A DNA stretch of 64,000 nucleotides from Atopobium sp. BS2 (lineage in GTDB: Bacteria > Actinomycetota > Coriobacteriia > Coriobacteriales > Atopobiaceae): assembly GCF_000565075.1 (NCBI RefSeq), contig NZ_JDFG01000039.1, positions 62,001-126,000 on the forward strand, given 5' to 3'. Shown here in pieces: positions 7,655-15,660 of this stretch; positions within the stretch are counted from its first letter, which is position 1; every line of letters begins with the position of its first letter. The translations under genes and the position numbers were made by a program. The notes under the pieces are model-generated. The model was not told where the DNA came from, did no database searches, and was given only the letters and a program-made list of their open reading frames with translations.

Positions 7655-8938
7655 CTATTCTGGTCGAATAACCTCGATGCCACCCATGTAAGGACGGAGC
7701 GCCTCAGGTACGGTAACGGAGCCATCTGCGTTCTGATAATTCTCCATAATTGCAGCCATGGTACGGCCAACTGCCAGACCAGAGCCGTTAAGCGTGTGAA
7801 CCAGACGGGTGCCCTTGAACTCTGCTGGATCCTTATAGCGGATATTTGCACGACGAGCCTGGAAATCCCAGCAGTTAGAGCAAGAAGAAATCTCCTTGTA
7901 TGCGTTATAGCTTGGGAGCCAAACTTCAATGTCATAGCACTTGCATGCAGAGAAGCCAATGTCACCAGTGCAGAGAGTAACCACGTGATAAGGAAGATCC
8001 AGAAGCTGAAGGATCTTCTCGGCTTCCTGAACCATGGACTCAAGCTGATTCATGGAGTCTTCAGGCTTTGCAAACTTGACCATCTCTACCTTGTCAAACT
8101 GGTGGACGCGGATGATGCCACGGGTGTCTCGACCAGCTGAACCTGCCTCCTCGCGGAAGCATGGGGTGAATGCGGTATAGAGCAGAGGGAGCTGAGATGC
8201 GTCCAGAATCTCGTCACGATGGATGTTTGTGAGTTGGACCTCAGCAGTTGGAATGAGGTAGAGGTCAGGCTGTACGTGATAGAGATCTTCTTCAAACTTA
8301 GGGAGCTGACCAGTGCCAAACAGAGAGTCCTGATTTGTGATAACTGGTGGCCACCACTCTTTGAAGCCTGCCTGGTTATGTGTATCAATCATGAAGTTGA
8401 TAAGCGCACGCTCCATGCGAGCGCCCATGCCGCCAAGAAGATAGAAGCGAGTTCCTGCAAGTTTTACGCCACGATCAAAATCAATCATGCCAAGCTCAGG
8501 GCCAAGATCCCAGTGTGCTTTTGGCTCAAAATCAAACTGAGTTGGCTCTCCCCACTTGCGAACCTCAGGGTTATCGGAGTCATCCTTGCCATAAGGAACG
8601 GATGCGTCAGGAATGTTTGGAATAGCTGCAACAAGGGCGGTGAGCTCTTCCTCAACCTCTCCGCGGCGCTGATCAAGCTCTGCGATGCGGTCTTTGTTAG
8701 CTGCTACCTGCTCTTTAGCTGCCTCAGCCTCTTCCTTCTTGCCCTCACGCATAAGAAGGCCAATCTGCTTAGAAACAGCATTACGCTCTGCCTGAAGAGA
8801 CTCAACCTCGGCAATTACGCTTCTGCGCTCCTCGTCAAGCTCAAAGAATTTCTCGCGATCCCAATGGGCGTTTTGCCTGGACTCGCAAGACTTATCTACG
8901 AGGTCAGGATTCTCGCGCACAAATTTGATATCAAGCAT
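7655..8938 (-). CDS. serS: Seryl-tRNA synthetase
   Basis: SerRS charges tRNA(Ser) and tRNA(Sec) with serine. The 427-residue length is standard. The N-terminal coiled-coil arm (residues about 30-110, rich in E/K/Q) is followed by class II motif 2 (AGSAGRDTRGIIRVHQFDKVE) and motif 3 (GLAVGRTMAAIMENYQ, then VPEALRPYMGG). The upstream region is too short for a T-box leader. The gene ends in its own terminator. Confidence 0.97.
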   Translation of the reverse strand: MLDIKFVRENPDLVDKSCESRQNAHWDREKFFELDEERRSVIAEVESLQAERNAVSKQIGLLMREGKKEEAEAAKEQVAANKDRIAELDQRRGEVEEELTALVAAIPNIPDASVPYGKDDSDNPEVRKWGEPTQFDFEPKAHWDLGPELGMIDFDRGVKLAGTRFYLLGGMGARMERALINFMIDTHNQAGFKEWWPPVITNQDSLFGTGQLPKFEEDLYHVQPDLYLIPTAEVQLTNIHRDEILDASQLPLLYTAFTPCFREEAGSAGRDTRGIIRVHQFDKVEMVKFAKPEDSMNQLESMVQEAEKILQLLDLPYHVVTLCTGDIGFSACKCYDIEVWLPSYNAYKEISSCSNCWDFQARRANIRYKDPAEFKGTRLVHTLNGSGLAVGRTMAAIMENYQNADGSVTVPEALRPYMGGIEVIRPE

Positions 8939-9048
8939 GCAGCTTCTCCTTGAATCAACACTTTTTAGCAGTGCATTTTTTCTTATAGCTTACCAAGTAT
9001 ATACTTGTATTCAGATTCTTAACCCTTCACATGTTCTGGAGCTAGATT

Positions 9049-9267
9049 ATGGACGCAATTAACTCATTTGTCGGCTGGCTTTTTGGCGATAAGACCGGTG
9101 TGTTGTTCCTCGTACTTGGTGGAATTCTGCTCTTTTTGGTCATTTCCTTTGTGCTGGAGCGCAAAACTAAAAAGATGTATTTCAACCATAAAAAGACTGA
9201 AGACGACTGGGATCTCTTTGGCGACGACCAAGAGGGTTGGTCTGACTTTGAATCAGATAACAAATAG
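9049..9267 (+). CDS. Small single-pass membrane protein
   Basis: A 72-residue protein with one transmembrane helix (residues about 17-36, GVLFLVLGGILLFLVISFVL), a short basic cytoplasmic patch (ERKTKKMYFNHKK) and an acidic, aromatic tail (DDWDLFGDDQEGWSDFESDNK). GGAG precedes the ATG. No known family is recognised. Its 3' end is only about 10 bp from the left end of the IS element, so its native terminator may have been displaced by the insertion. Confidence 0.75.
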   Translation: MDAINSFVGWLFGDKTGVLFLVLGGILLFLVISFVLERKTKKMYFNHKKTEDDWDLFGDDQEGWSDFESDNK

Positions 9268-9283
9268 GTAACAAAAATGTACC

Positions 9284-9301
9284 GACCCCCAAAAGTTAGA
9301 C
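9284..9301 (+). repeat. IS left inverted repeat
   Basis: GACCCCCAAAAGTTAGAC matches the inverted right-end copy at 10793-10810 exactly over 18 bp. Confidence 0.85.
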
Positions 9302-9333
9302 CAAAATCTAACGATTAGGAGGTCGGTATTTTT

Positions 9334-9912
9334 ATGGCAAAACATAGTTTCGAATTCAAGAAGAAAGTCGTTTTAGAGTATTTAGATGGCAAAGGTGGAG
9401 TGAAATATCTTTCTAAAAGATATGGACTTGGTTCTGATTCACAGCTACGCACATGGATTAATGCATACAATGCGTTCGGTGATGAAGGATTAATGCGTTC
9501 TCGTAAACAAACAAAATACTCTTTCGAAAAGAAGATTTCTGTTGTAGAACTATATCTATCAAGTGAAATTTCATATCAAGACTTGGCAATTCAAGAAGGT
9601 ATAAACAATCCGAGTATGATTGCTAACTGGGTTAATCGCTTTCGTGCTGCCGGTCCTGACGCCTTGAAAACTCGCAGGAAAGGTCGAAAGAAAACATTGG
9701 ATAAACCTCAGATAGATAGTGAAGTTCAAAAAGCAGAAGAAAGAATAGTTGATACCAGTGCAGAGCATATTAAAGAATTAGAAGATGAACTGCTTAAGTT
9801 AAGAATTGAAAATGCCTTTTTAAAAGAACTGAGGAGGCTGCGTTTAGAGGACGAGGCAAAAATGAGAGAAAGGCGCTCGTCATCAATAGCCTCCGAGGAG
9901 AGTTCAAACTAA
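9334..9912 (+). CDS. IS150-like transposase OrfA
   Basis: A 192-residue protein with two helix-turn-helix segments (residues about 10-50, KHSFEFKKKVVLEYLDGKGG, and about 62-105, SVVELYLSSEISYQDLAIQEG). A basic linker and a C-terminal coiled-coil/leucine zipper (HIKELEDELLKLRIENAFLKEL) mediate multimerisation in this family. AGGAGG lies upstream of the ATG. An A5 run at 9858-9862 is the likely minus-1 slip site that joins it to OrfB. Confidence 0.93.
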   Translation: MAKHSFEFKKKVVLEYLDGKGGVKYLSKRYGLGSDSQLRTWINAYNAFGDEGLMRSRKQTKYSFEKKISVVELYLSSEISYQDLAIQEGINNPSMIANWVNRFRAAGPDALKTRRKGRKKTLDKPQIDSEVQKAEERIVDTSAEHIKELEDELLKLRIENAFLKELRRLRLEDEAKMRERRSSSIASEESSN

Positions 9913-10753
9913 AAGACCTTCTCTCTTATATAAGTATGCCTAAAGCAACATATATGTACTGGCAGAAAAGATTCGATAGAGAAAACCCTGACAAAGAAAT
10001 CGATGAGAAGATTCTTCAAATCAGAAAGACTCACAAGGATTATGGCTATCGTCGAATGGTTGGAGAATTACAAAATCAAGGCTACTGTGTAACAAAAAGA
10101 AAGTACAACGTATAATGCAGAAGCTTGGTCTACAGGTTACTTCTTTCATTCGAAAAAGCCGTAAATACAGTTCGTACAAAGGTAAAGTTGGAACGGTTGC
10201 TCCTAATCGCATAAGGAGACGATTTAATACCTATATACCACACCAGAAGATCACAACAGATACTACAGAGTTTAAGTATTATGAGATTACTGCTAAAGGT
10301 CACATGACAATGCATAAGCTTTATCTAGATCCATTCATGGATATGTGTAATGGTGAAATTATAAGCTATGGAATTGACAGACACCCTTCAGCAAAAAATG
10401 TTATGGATGCATTGGGACAGGCTATTGCAATAACATCCGATTGCAAATACAGAAGAACTTTCCATTCGGATCAAGGCTGGGCTTACCAAATGAAAGCATA
10501 CTCCCACCGTCTTAAGGAAGAAAGAATCTTCCAAAGTATGTCTCGTAAGGGAAACTGTCATGATAACTCCGTTATGGAGAACTTCTTTGGATTGCTTAAA
10601 CAAGAAATCTACTATGGCGTTATTTACTATAGCTATGATGAGCTAAAGTCAGAAATCGAACGATACATAAAGTATTACAACGAACAAAGAATTAAAGAAA
10701 GACTAGGATGGTTAAGTCCAGTGCAATACAGGCTTAGACTCTTGGCTGCATAA
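9861..10753 (+). pseudogene. IS150-like transposase OrfB (DDE integrase), frameshifted
   Basis: Read in the minus-1 frame from the A5 run, this encodes NERKALVINSLRGEFKLKDL and continues to a stop at 10113-10115. The family alignment expects it to continue in the minus-1 frame, where KVQRIMQKLG runs into the intact 212-residue remainder. The break lies in an A-run at about 10094-10098 and fits loss of one A. The downstream part keeps the DDE residues (ITTDTTEF, FHSDQGWAY, NSVMENFFGLLKQE). It is most simply a single-base deletion. A second programmed shift is possible, but the local sequence is not a strong slippery site. Confidence 0.85.
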
Positions 10754-10792
10754 AAATAACGTAGCAGCCATATAAACTGCTACGCTAAAAAA

Positions 10793-10810
10793 GTCTAACT
10801 TTTGGGGGTC
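10793..10810 (-). repeat. IS right inverted repeat
   Basis: GTCTAACTTTTGGGGGTC is the exact reverse complement of the left-end block at 9284-9301. Confidence 0.85.
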
Positions 10811-10815
10811 ACATC

Positions 10816-10841
10816 AAAAAGCCCCGTGAAGGGGCTTTTTT
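10816..10841. terminator. Bidirectional terminator, tRNA-Leu side
   Basis: The stem AGCCCC/GGGGCT is flanked by an A-run on the left and a T-run on the right, so it can act on both strands. It would end the tRNA-Leu transcript and any transcript leaving the IS element. Confidence 0.8.
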
Positions 10842-10850
10842 AAATGTAAA

Positions 10851-10937
10851 TGGTGCGGGCGAAGGGACTTGAACCCCCATGAACTTGCGTTCATACGGAC
10901 CTGAACCGTACGCGTCTGCCAATTCCGCCACACCCGC
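10851..10937 (-). tRNA. tRNA-Leu(CAG)
   Basis: A class II tRNA with acceptor GCGGGTG, the GGCGGAATTGGCAGACGCG D-arm, anticodon CAG in loop TTCAGGT, a long variable arm, T-loop GGTTCAAGTCC and encoded CCA. Confidence 0.95.
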
Positions 10938-11070
10938 GTGCTAGGGAATAATACTACAACATTTTGTTTTCTTCTAATGGAAAAACAATAGATATATAAG
11001 AAAATTCTTTTCAGCGGTAGAATATAGACAGTCACGGCCGACAAACACACTTTAAACACAGGAGGTTGCC

Positions 11071-12867
11071 GTGAGTGACTCGCGGTCACAGACCACGCAG
11101 ACTGCATATCTACATTCACCTTCTGCTCAGCATGCATCACCTGCGGCTGAGCCAGAAATTTTGCTGGACCGATATCGCGTTCTTGCTCGCAGGGGTAACG
11201 GAGGCTTTGGCACCGTTTGTACCTGCTGGGATACTCGTTTGCAGAGACGCGTAGCCATTAAGCGTATGCCACTGTTGGGAGCTTCCGAAACTACCGGAGT
11301 GTTTGCTTCAACTGTTGACGAGGCTCTTTCTGAGGCAAGAACTGCCTGCTTATTGGCTCATCCCAACATTGTGACTGTTCATGACTTTGAGATTGAAGGC
11401 GATTACGCCTATTTGGTCATGGAGTTTGTTGATGGTCTTAATTTATCGGAGCTCTTGGCTCGCGTTGAGGGTGGCTACCTCACCTATGCCGAAGCAGCTC
11501 ACATGGTGTCTTCACTTGCAAAGGCGCTTCACTATGCTCATGAAAACGGCGTACTCCATCTGGACATCAAGCCAACAAATATCATGATTGACCGCCAGGG
11601 TACGGTAAAACTTGCCGACTTTGGTATGGCAACACTTGCTTCAGCTGCTGGTTATGGCGGCGCTCGTGGTGGTACGGTAGGCTACATGCCTCCCGAGCAG
11701 GTTGAAGGCATGCTTGTTGACGAGCGCGCTGATATTTTCTCGCTTGCTGTTGTTCTGAGGCAGGCTCTAACGGGCGTCAATGTATTTGCGGGCAGAACGG
11801 CTAAAGAATCCCTTGATCACATCTACAAGGGCCCAAAAATTCCTCTGCTCAAACAAGATCCCGAGGTTCCCTTTGCTGTAGACGCCGCCTTGACGCAGGC
11901 ACTTTCCCCTGAGCCGTCAATGAGACAAGGAAGCGTCTTGGAGTTTGCACAAGAAATTGTGACTCCTCTTGGCAGCGAAAAGCAGGGCGAGAAAAGCCTC
12001 AAATCCCTGGTGGAACAGTCAGAAGAAGAGGAAACCGAGACCTGGGATGTCAAGCATCTTCCGCTCTCAATCCGCTTCCCCTGGCTGCCCTCGGCTACCG
12101 TGCGTGGCGTATCAGCCCTGGTCGCCGGTATTCTTCTCGCCCAGTTATTCCAGCTTATTGCTCCAGAATCGTTCACGTTTATTGTGGTGGGTTCTCTTGT
12201 AGGAGCTGCGGCAGCTGCTCTTTGGACTCCGTTGGGTTCTGCGCTTGTCATTGCATGCGCGGTATATGCCCTGGCAAGTATTAGCCCTACCAGCACTTCA
12301 TTCCCATTTGCAACGCTTGTAACCTTAGTAAGCGTTATATGGTGGGCCTTTGCAGGAAGGGTCTCAAAATTCAGCAGCATCAACTGCTTATTAGGAGCTT
12401 TATTACCTGCTCCTGTTTCAGCACCAGCGCTTGTCTCCGCCACCATGCATCCACTACCTGCGGTTTTAACAGGAGCCTTTAGCTATCTTTTTGGGACACT
12501 GTTTGCAAGAGGCATATCTTTAGGCTTTGCGGCAACGCCTCTTGCTTATGACTACACCTCGCTGACCTCAGGACTTCCTTTTTGGATTCGCTTTGGGGCA
12601 TGCTCCCTATCTGCTCTTTTAGGCTCGCTTATGAGCCAGAAAAGACGCCGTGGGTGGATGGTTTTTGGACAAATTATTTGTGCTGCATTGCTTTCAAGTG
12701 GCTTTATATGGGCAGCTTGGATGGAGAATCCCAATTTTTGGGTAGTTGAAAGTATAGTTTCGGTACTAATTACGGTATTCTTATGTGTACTTGTATGTAT
12801 TGCAATTGTCCTGATAGGTCCACTTGACGCGGATCAGGAAGGCGAGGAATTAGATGAGCTTTCTTAG
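11071..12867 (+). CDS. Polytopic membrane Ser/Thr protein kinase (non-RD)
   Basis: This 598-residue protein starts at GTG 11071 with AGGAGG upstream. Residues about 32-300 form an Hanks-type kinase: glycine loop RRGNGGFGTV, VAIKRM lysine, catalytic loop HLDIKPTN, and DFG (LADFGMA) followed by GGTVGYMPPEQ. The HRD arginine is replaced by leucine, so it is a non-RD kinase and may not depend on activation-loop phosphorylation. Residues about 335-590 hold several hydrophobic segments (perhaps eight helices) instead of the usual single helix and PASTA tail. It opens the FHA/phosphatase/cell-wall cluster and overlaps fhaA by 14 nt. Confidence 0.9.
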   Translation: MSDSRSQTTQTAYLHSPSAQHASPAAEPEILLDRYRVLARRGNGGFGTVCTCWDTRLQRRVAIKRMPLLGASETTGVFASTVDEALSEARTACLLAHPNIVTVHDFEIEGDYAYLVMEFVDGLNLSELLARVEGGYLTYAEAAHMVSSLAKALHYAHENGVLHLDIKPTNIMIDRQGTVKLADFGMATLASAAGYGGARGGTVGYMPPEQVEGMLVDERADIFSLAVVLRQALTGVNVFAGRTAKESLDHIYKGPKIPLLKQDPEVPFAVDAALTQALSPEPSMRQGSVLEFAQEIVTPLGSEKQGEKSLKSLVEQSEEEETETWDVKHLPLSIRFPWLPSATVRGVSALVAGILLAQLFQLIAPESFTFIVVGSLVGAAAAALWTPLGSALVIACAVYALASISPTSTSFPFATLVTLVSVIWWAFAGRVSKFSSINCLLGALLPAPVSAPALVSATMHPLPAVLTGAFSYLFGTLFARGISLGFAATPLAYDYTSLTSGLPFWIRFGACSLSALLGSLMSQKRRRGWMVFGQIICAALLSSGFIWAAWMENPNFWVVESIVSVLITVFLCVLVCIAIVLIGPLDADQEGEELDELS

Positions 12868-13978
12868 TGACTTTGAAAACCGTATTGGTTCGGTCTTTGG
12901 TGCCGCACCTCAGGGATACGCAGAGCCTTTCTCTTTTAAGAAGCTTGCCAAACGCGCAGCTAAAGAGATGGAACGTGAGACGTATGAGATTGATGGTGTA
13001 GACACTGCGCCTGCCCTGTATACCGTTTTAGTTGCTCCTCAAGACGATTCACTGATGCGTCCTCTTTATGCTGATCTAACTGCAGAGGTTTCTGACTTCG
13101 TGGCTGCTCAGGCTCAGCAAAAAGATTATGTATTTGTTGGTCAGCCGCTTGTTCGTTTTATGGTTGACCCATCTCTGAAGCCTGGAAAATTTGCTGTCTT
13201 TGCAGAAAACGTTGACGGCAATACGCTTGACCAGCTACGCAACGAAGAGCGTGCTTTCTTGGGTGGAAACTCCAGTGTTGGAGGAGCTGCAGCTCAAATG
13301 CCTCAGCAGCACAATTCCCGCGCTGCTGCTCAGCCAGAACTACAGCCAGAGCCAGATCCTCTGTCCGTAGTTAGACCCGTTTCTGCAGATAATGCAACCC
13401 CGGAGGTTTTGGGCGATCTTGCTGGTACAGACGCTGGTCTTGCGGTAATGCCACCAGATTTTGTTGAGGCTCAAGGCGCAATTCCTGTTGTTTCTGCAGC
13501 TGAGTCTACCCCTATGCCTGTTCTTCCTAGCTCAAACGGGCTTCCAGACCTTCCAGTTAACGGAGCTATCCCAACAGCGGCTCCTGTCCCTATGACACAG
13601 CGTCGTGTGACACCTTCACTTGATACCCAGTTAAACGGCGTGGGCGGACGTCCTTCTCGCAATCTGCAGGGCACGCCACGCGCAAACATGGATGCTACCT
13701 GCATTTTGATTGATCGCCAGAGCGGTCGTTCGTATCGCGTTGAGGCTCCTCGCGCCATCATTGGTCGCGAGCGCTCTCAGGCAGACGTTGTTCTGCGCGA
13801 TCCTAACGTTTCAAGACGTCACGCCGAGATGACCTATGACGGTCACGATTGGCACATTGCTGATTTGCACTCCACTAATGGAACGCTTGTCAACGATATC
13901 GACGTAGATGAGGTAATTCTGCGCGACGGAGACCTCATTACCATTGGTCTTATGGATCTTCAGTTCCGGGAGAACTAA
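12854..13978 (+). CDS. fhaA: FhaA-like protein: DUF3662 plus C-terminal FHA domain
   Basis: A 374-residue cytoplasmic protein. The N-terminal DUF3662 (FhaA_N) domain spans about residues 1-125. It is followed by a low-complexity Ala/Pro/Gln linker and a C-terminal FHA domain (about 280-374) with the phosphothreonine-binding motifs RAIIGRE, VSRRHAEM and HSTNGTLVND. In mycobacteria FhaA binds phosphorylated cell-wall proteins such as MviN and is a PknB substrate; a similar role here is inferred from family and context. The start overlaps the kinase gene, and the stop overlaps fhaB by one base (TAATG). Confidence 0.9.
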   Translation: MSFLSDFENRIGSVFGAAPQGYAEPFSFKKLAKRAAKEMERETYEIDGVDTAPALYTVLVAPQDDSLMRPLYADLTAEVSDFVAAQAQQKDYVFVGQPLVRFMVDPSLKPGKFAVFAENVDGNTLDQLRNEERAFLGGNSSVGGAAAQMPQQHNSRAAAQPELQPEPDPLSVVRPVSADNATPEVLGDLAGTDAGLAVMPPDFVEAQGAIPVVSAAESTPMPVLPSSNGLPDLPVNGAIPTAAPVPMTQRRVTPSLDTQLNGVGGRPSRNLQGTPRANMDATCILIDRQSGRSYRVEAPRAIIGRERSQADVVLRDPNVSRRHAEMTYDGHDWHIADLHSTNGTLVNDIDVDEVILRDGDLITIGLMDLQFREN

Positions 13979-14391
13979 TGATTGATTTGATTCTCTTTGC
14001 AGGACGTGTTCTGCTTGTTGTCCTGTTGTACATCTTCCTGTTCTCGGTCATGCGCACGGGCATTGGTCTTGTCCGCGGTCAGCGCAAAGACGGAGCTATT
14101 TGGTCCGTTGATGTCGAGAAGGGCGTCAAGTCCTTACGTGGTCTTCACGTAGACATCTTGGGTCCTGTTGTTATTGGACGCTCCCCTTCGTCTGACATTG
14201 TGATTGACGAACCTTACGTTTCTGCTTCACACGCCCGCTTTACTATCCAGGGCCCTGCTCTGGTACTTGAAGACCTTGGATCCACAAACGGAACCATGGT
14301 TAATGGTCACATCATCGAGCAGCCTGTTACCCTTCGCGACACAGACGAAGTCCAGGTCGGCGATGTGATTATGCGTGTTGGACGTCGATAA
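13978..14391 (+). CDS. fhaB: FhaB/FipA-like membrane-anchored FHA protein
   Basis: A 137-residue protein with one N-terminal transmembrane helix (residues about 2-23) and a cytoplasmic FHA domain (PVVIGRSPSSDIVIDEPYVSASH, then LGSTNGTMVNG). It matches the small FHA protein found in actinobacterial kinase clusters (FipA in mycobacteria), which links kinase signalling to the divisome. Its ATG overlaps the fhaA stop, so the two are translationally coupled. Confidence 0.9.
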   Translation: MIDLILFAGRVLLVVLLYIFLFSVMRTGIGLVRGQRKDGAIWSVDVEKGVKSLRGLHVDILGPVVIGRSPSSDIVIDEPYVSASHARFTIQGPALVLEDLGSTNGTMVNGHIIEQPVTLRDTDEVQVGDVIMRVGRR

Positions 14392-14398
14392 GAGGCTC

Positions 14399-15658
14399 AT
14401 GGTTTCTTCTGATACAACACATATTTCTGATACACCTACACAAGAGCCCGTGAGTGCTCCTGGTCGTTGCGAGCTGCCACTTGATGGTCGCTGTGACGCA
14501 GAGGCAGCTTCTGGCTCTAACACCTTTATTTCTTGGGGCGCCCGCTCTGACGTGGGATTAGTTCGCGAGCATAACGAGGACTCGTTCCTTTTGCGCACTC
14601 CCCTTTTTGCCATCTGCGATGGTATGGGAGGTCACGCCGCCGGTGAGGTGGCAAGCTCCATTGCTGTTAAGGTTATTGCCGAACAGGCGCCAAGTACCGC
14701 AGACGATGTCCGTCTTGGCGCTGCAATTGAGGCTGCTAACCAGGAAGTTATTGATGCCCCTGCAAAGGGTATTGGCAAACCTGGCATGGGCTCCACTGCC
14801 TCTGCTGTCCTCATTGAGGGCAATCAGATGGCCGTTGCTCATGTTGGAGACTCTCGCATTTACCTGCTCCATCATGGCACGCTGGTCCGCATTACTCATG
14901 ACCACAGCTATGTTGAGGAGCTCATTGATTCTGGTCAGATTACCGCTGATGAGGCTCGCACACACCCTTCTCGCTCGGTAGTTACGCGAGCTCTTGGCTC
15001 TGATCCAGACATGTATGCAGATCATTTCTCGCTTGAAGTATCTGATGGTGACCGCATCATCTTGTGCTCCGATGGTCTCTCTGGCATGGTGCCCGACGAT
15101 GAGATTGAGTCCATTGCTGTCTCTAACGTCACGCCACAAAAGGCTGCCGATAACCTTGTTTCCGCAGCTCTTACCTATGGCGGCTCAGACAACATTACCG
15201 TTATTGTCATCGATGTCTTGGACGACGGCATAGCCGATCAAACCAGAAAACACCTTACTCGTGGCGTCATTGCCACGTTTGTCTCGTTCCTTGCGCTCTT
15301 TGCAGCCACTGTTGCGGTGTTCTTCCTGTTTGTAAGCAGCGAGTGGTACTTAGGAATTAACGGAACTACCGTTGGCGTTTATCGAGGTATTCCTACAACA
15401 ATTGCCGGCATAAACATGTCTTCGCTTGTTGAAACTACGTCGATTGAAATAAAAGATTTGCCTGACGCAGTTCAAGACTCTCTTGCAGACGGAATTCGCG
15501 TTAAGAACGAGGATGAAGCACATAGCACCGTCGAGAATTACCGCAAACAAATTGACGACGCCAACACTAAAGCGGTCAAAAAGAAAGAAGACGTTCAGTC
15601 TGGCGGAACACCCACAACAGAAACAACAACGTCAACAACAAGTTCGGGAGGTGAGTAG
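14399..15658 (+). CDS. pstP: PP2C-type Ser/Thr protein phosphatase with membrane anchor
   Basis: This protein reverses Hanks-kinase phosphorylation. PP2C motifs are present in order: [34 protein letters not shown] (metal-binding DGMGGH), [23 protein letters not shown] and [11 protein letters not shown] transmembrane helix (about residues 285-310) separates the cytoplasmic catalytic domain from an external domain ending in a Thr/Ser-rich tail. I chose ATG 14399 (419 residues) because AAGAGG precedes it; a GTG eight codons earlier inside fhaB has no such signal. It lies between fhaB and the SEDS-PBP gene in one operon. Confidence 0.92.
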   Translation: MVSSDTTHISDTPTQEPVSAPGRCELPLDGRCDAEAASGSNTFISWGARSDVGLVREHNEDSFLLRTPLFAICDGMGGHAAGEVASSIAVKVIAEQAPSTADDVRLGAAIEAANQEVIDAPAKGIGKPGMGSTASAVLIEGNQMAVAHVGDSRIYLLHHGTLVRITHDHSYVEELIDSGQITADEARTHPSRSVVTRALGSDPDMYADHFSLEVSDGDRIILCSDGLSGMVPDDEIESIAVSNVTPQKAADNLVSAALTYGGSDNITVIVIDVLDDGIADQTRKHLTRGVIATFVSFLALFAATVAVFFLFVSSEWYLGINGTTVGVYRGIPTTIAGINMSSLVETTSIEIKDLPDAVQDSLADGIRVKNEDEAHSTVENYRKQIDDANTKAVKKKEDVQSGGTPTTETTTSTTSSGGE

Positions 15659-15660
15659 GA

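Larger units (their letters stand above)
9278..10813 (+). mobile_element. IS3-family (IS150-like) insertion sequence, probably inactive
   Basis: The element has orfA and orfB of an IS150-like transposase between inverted ends that share GACCCCCAAAAGTTAGAC (left 9284-9301, right 10793-10810 inverted). The outer bases TGT...ACA fit IS3-type TG/CA ends, although the left end has three extra bases before the shared block, so the exact boundaries are uncertain by a few bases and I cannot define a target duplication. Base composition is clearly more A+T-rich than the neighbours, suggesting acquisition from a low-G+C donor. orfB is frameshifted, so autonomous movement is unlikely. Confidence 0.85.

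Noticed and set aside
9861-10753. Second programmed frameshift in orfB
   Set aside because: The A-run at 10094-10098 lacks a good slippery heptamer, and the family normally uses only one shift between orfA and orfB. A deletion is simpler.
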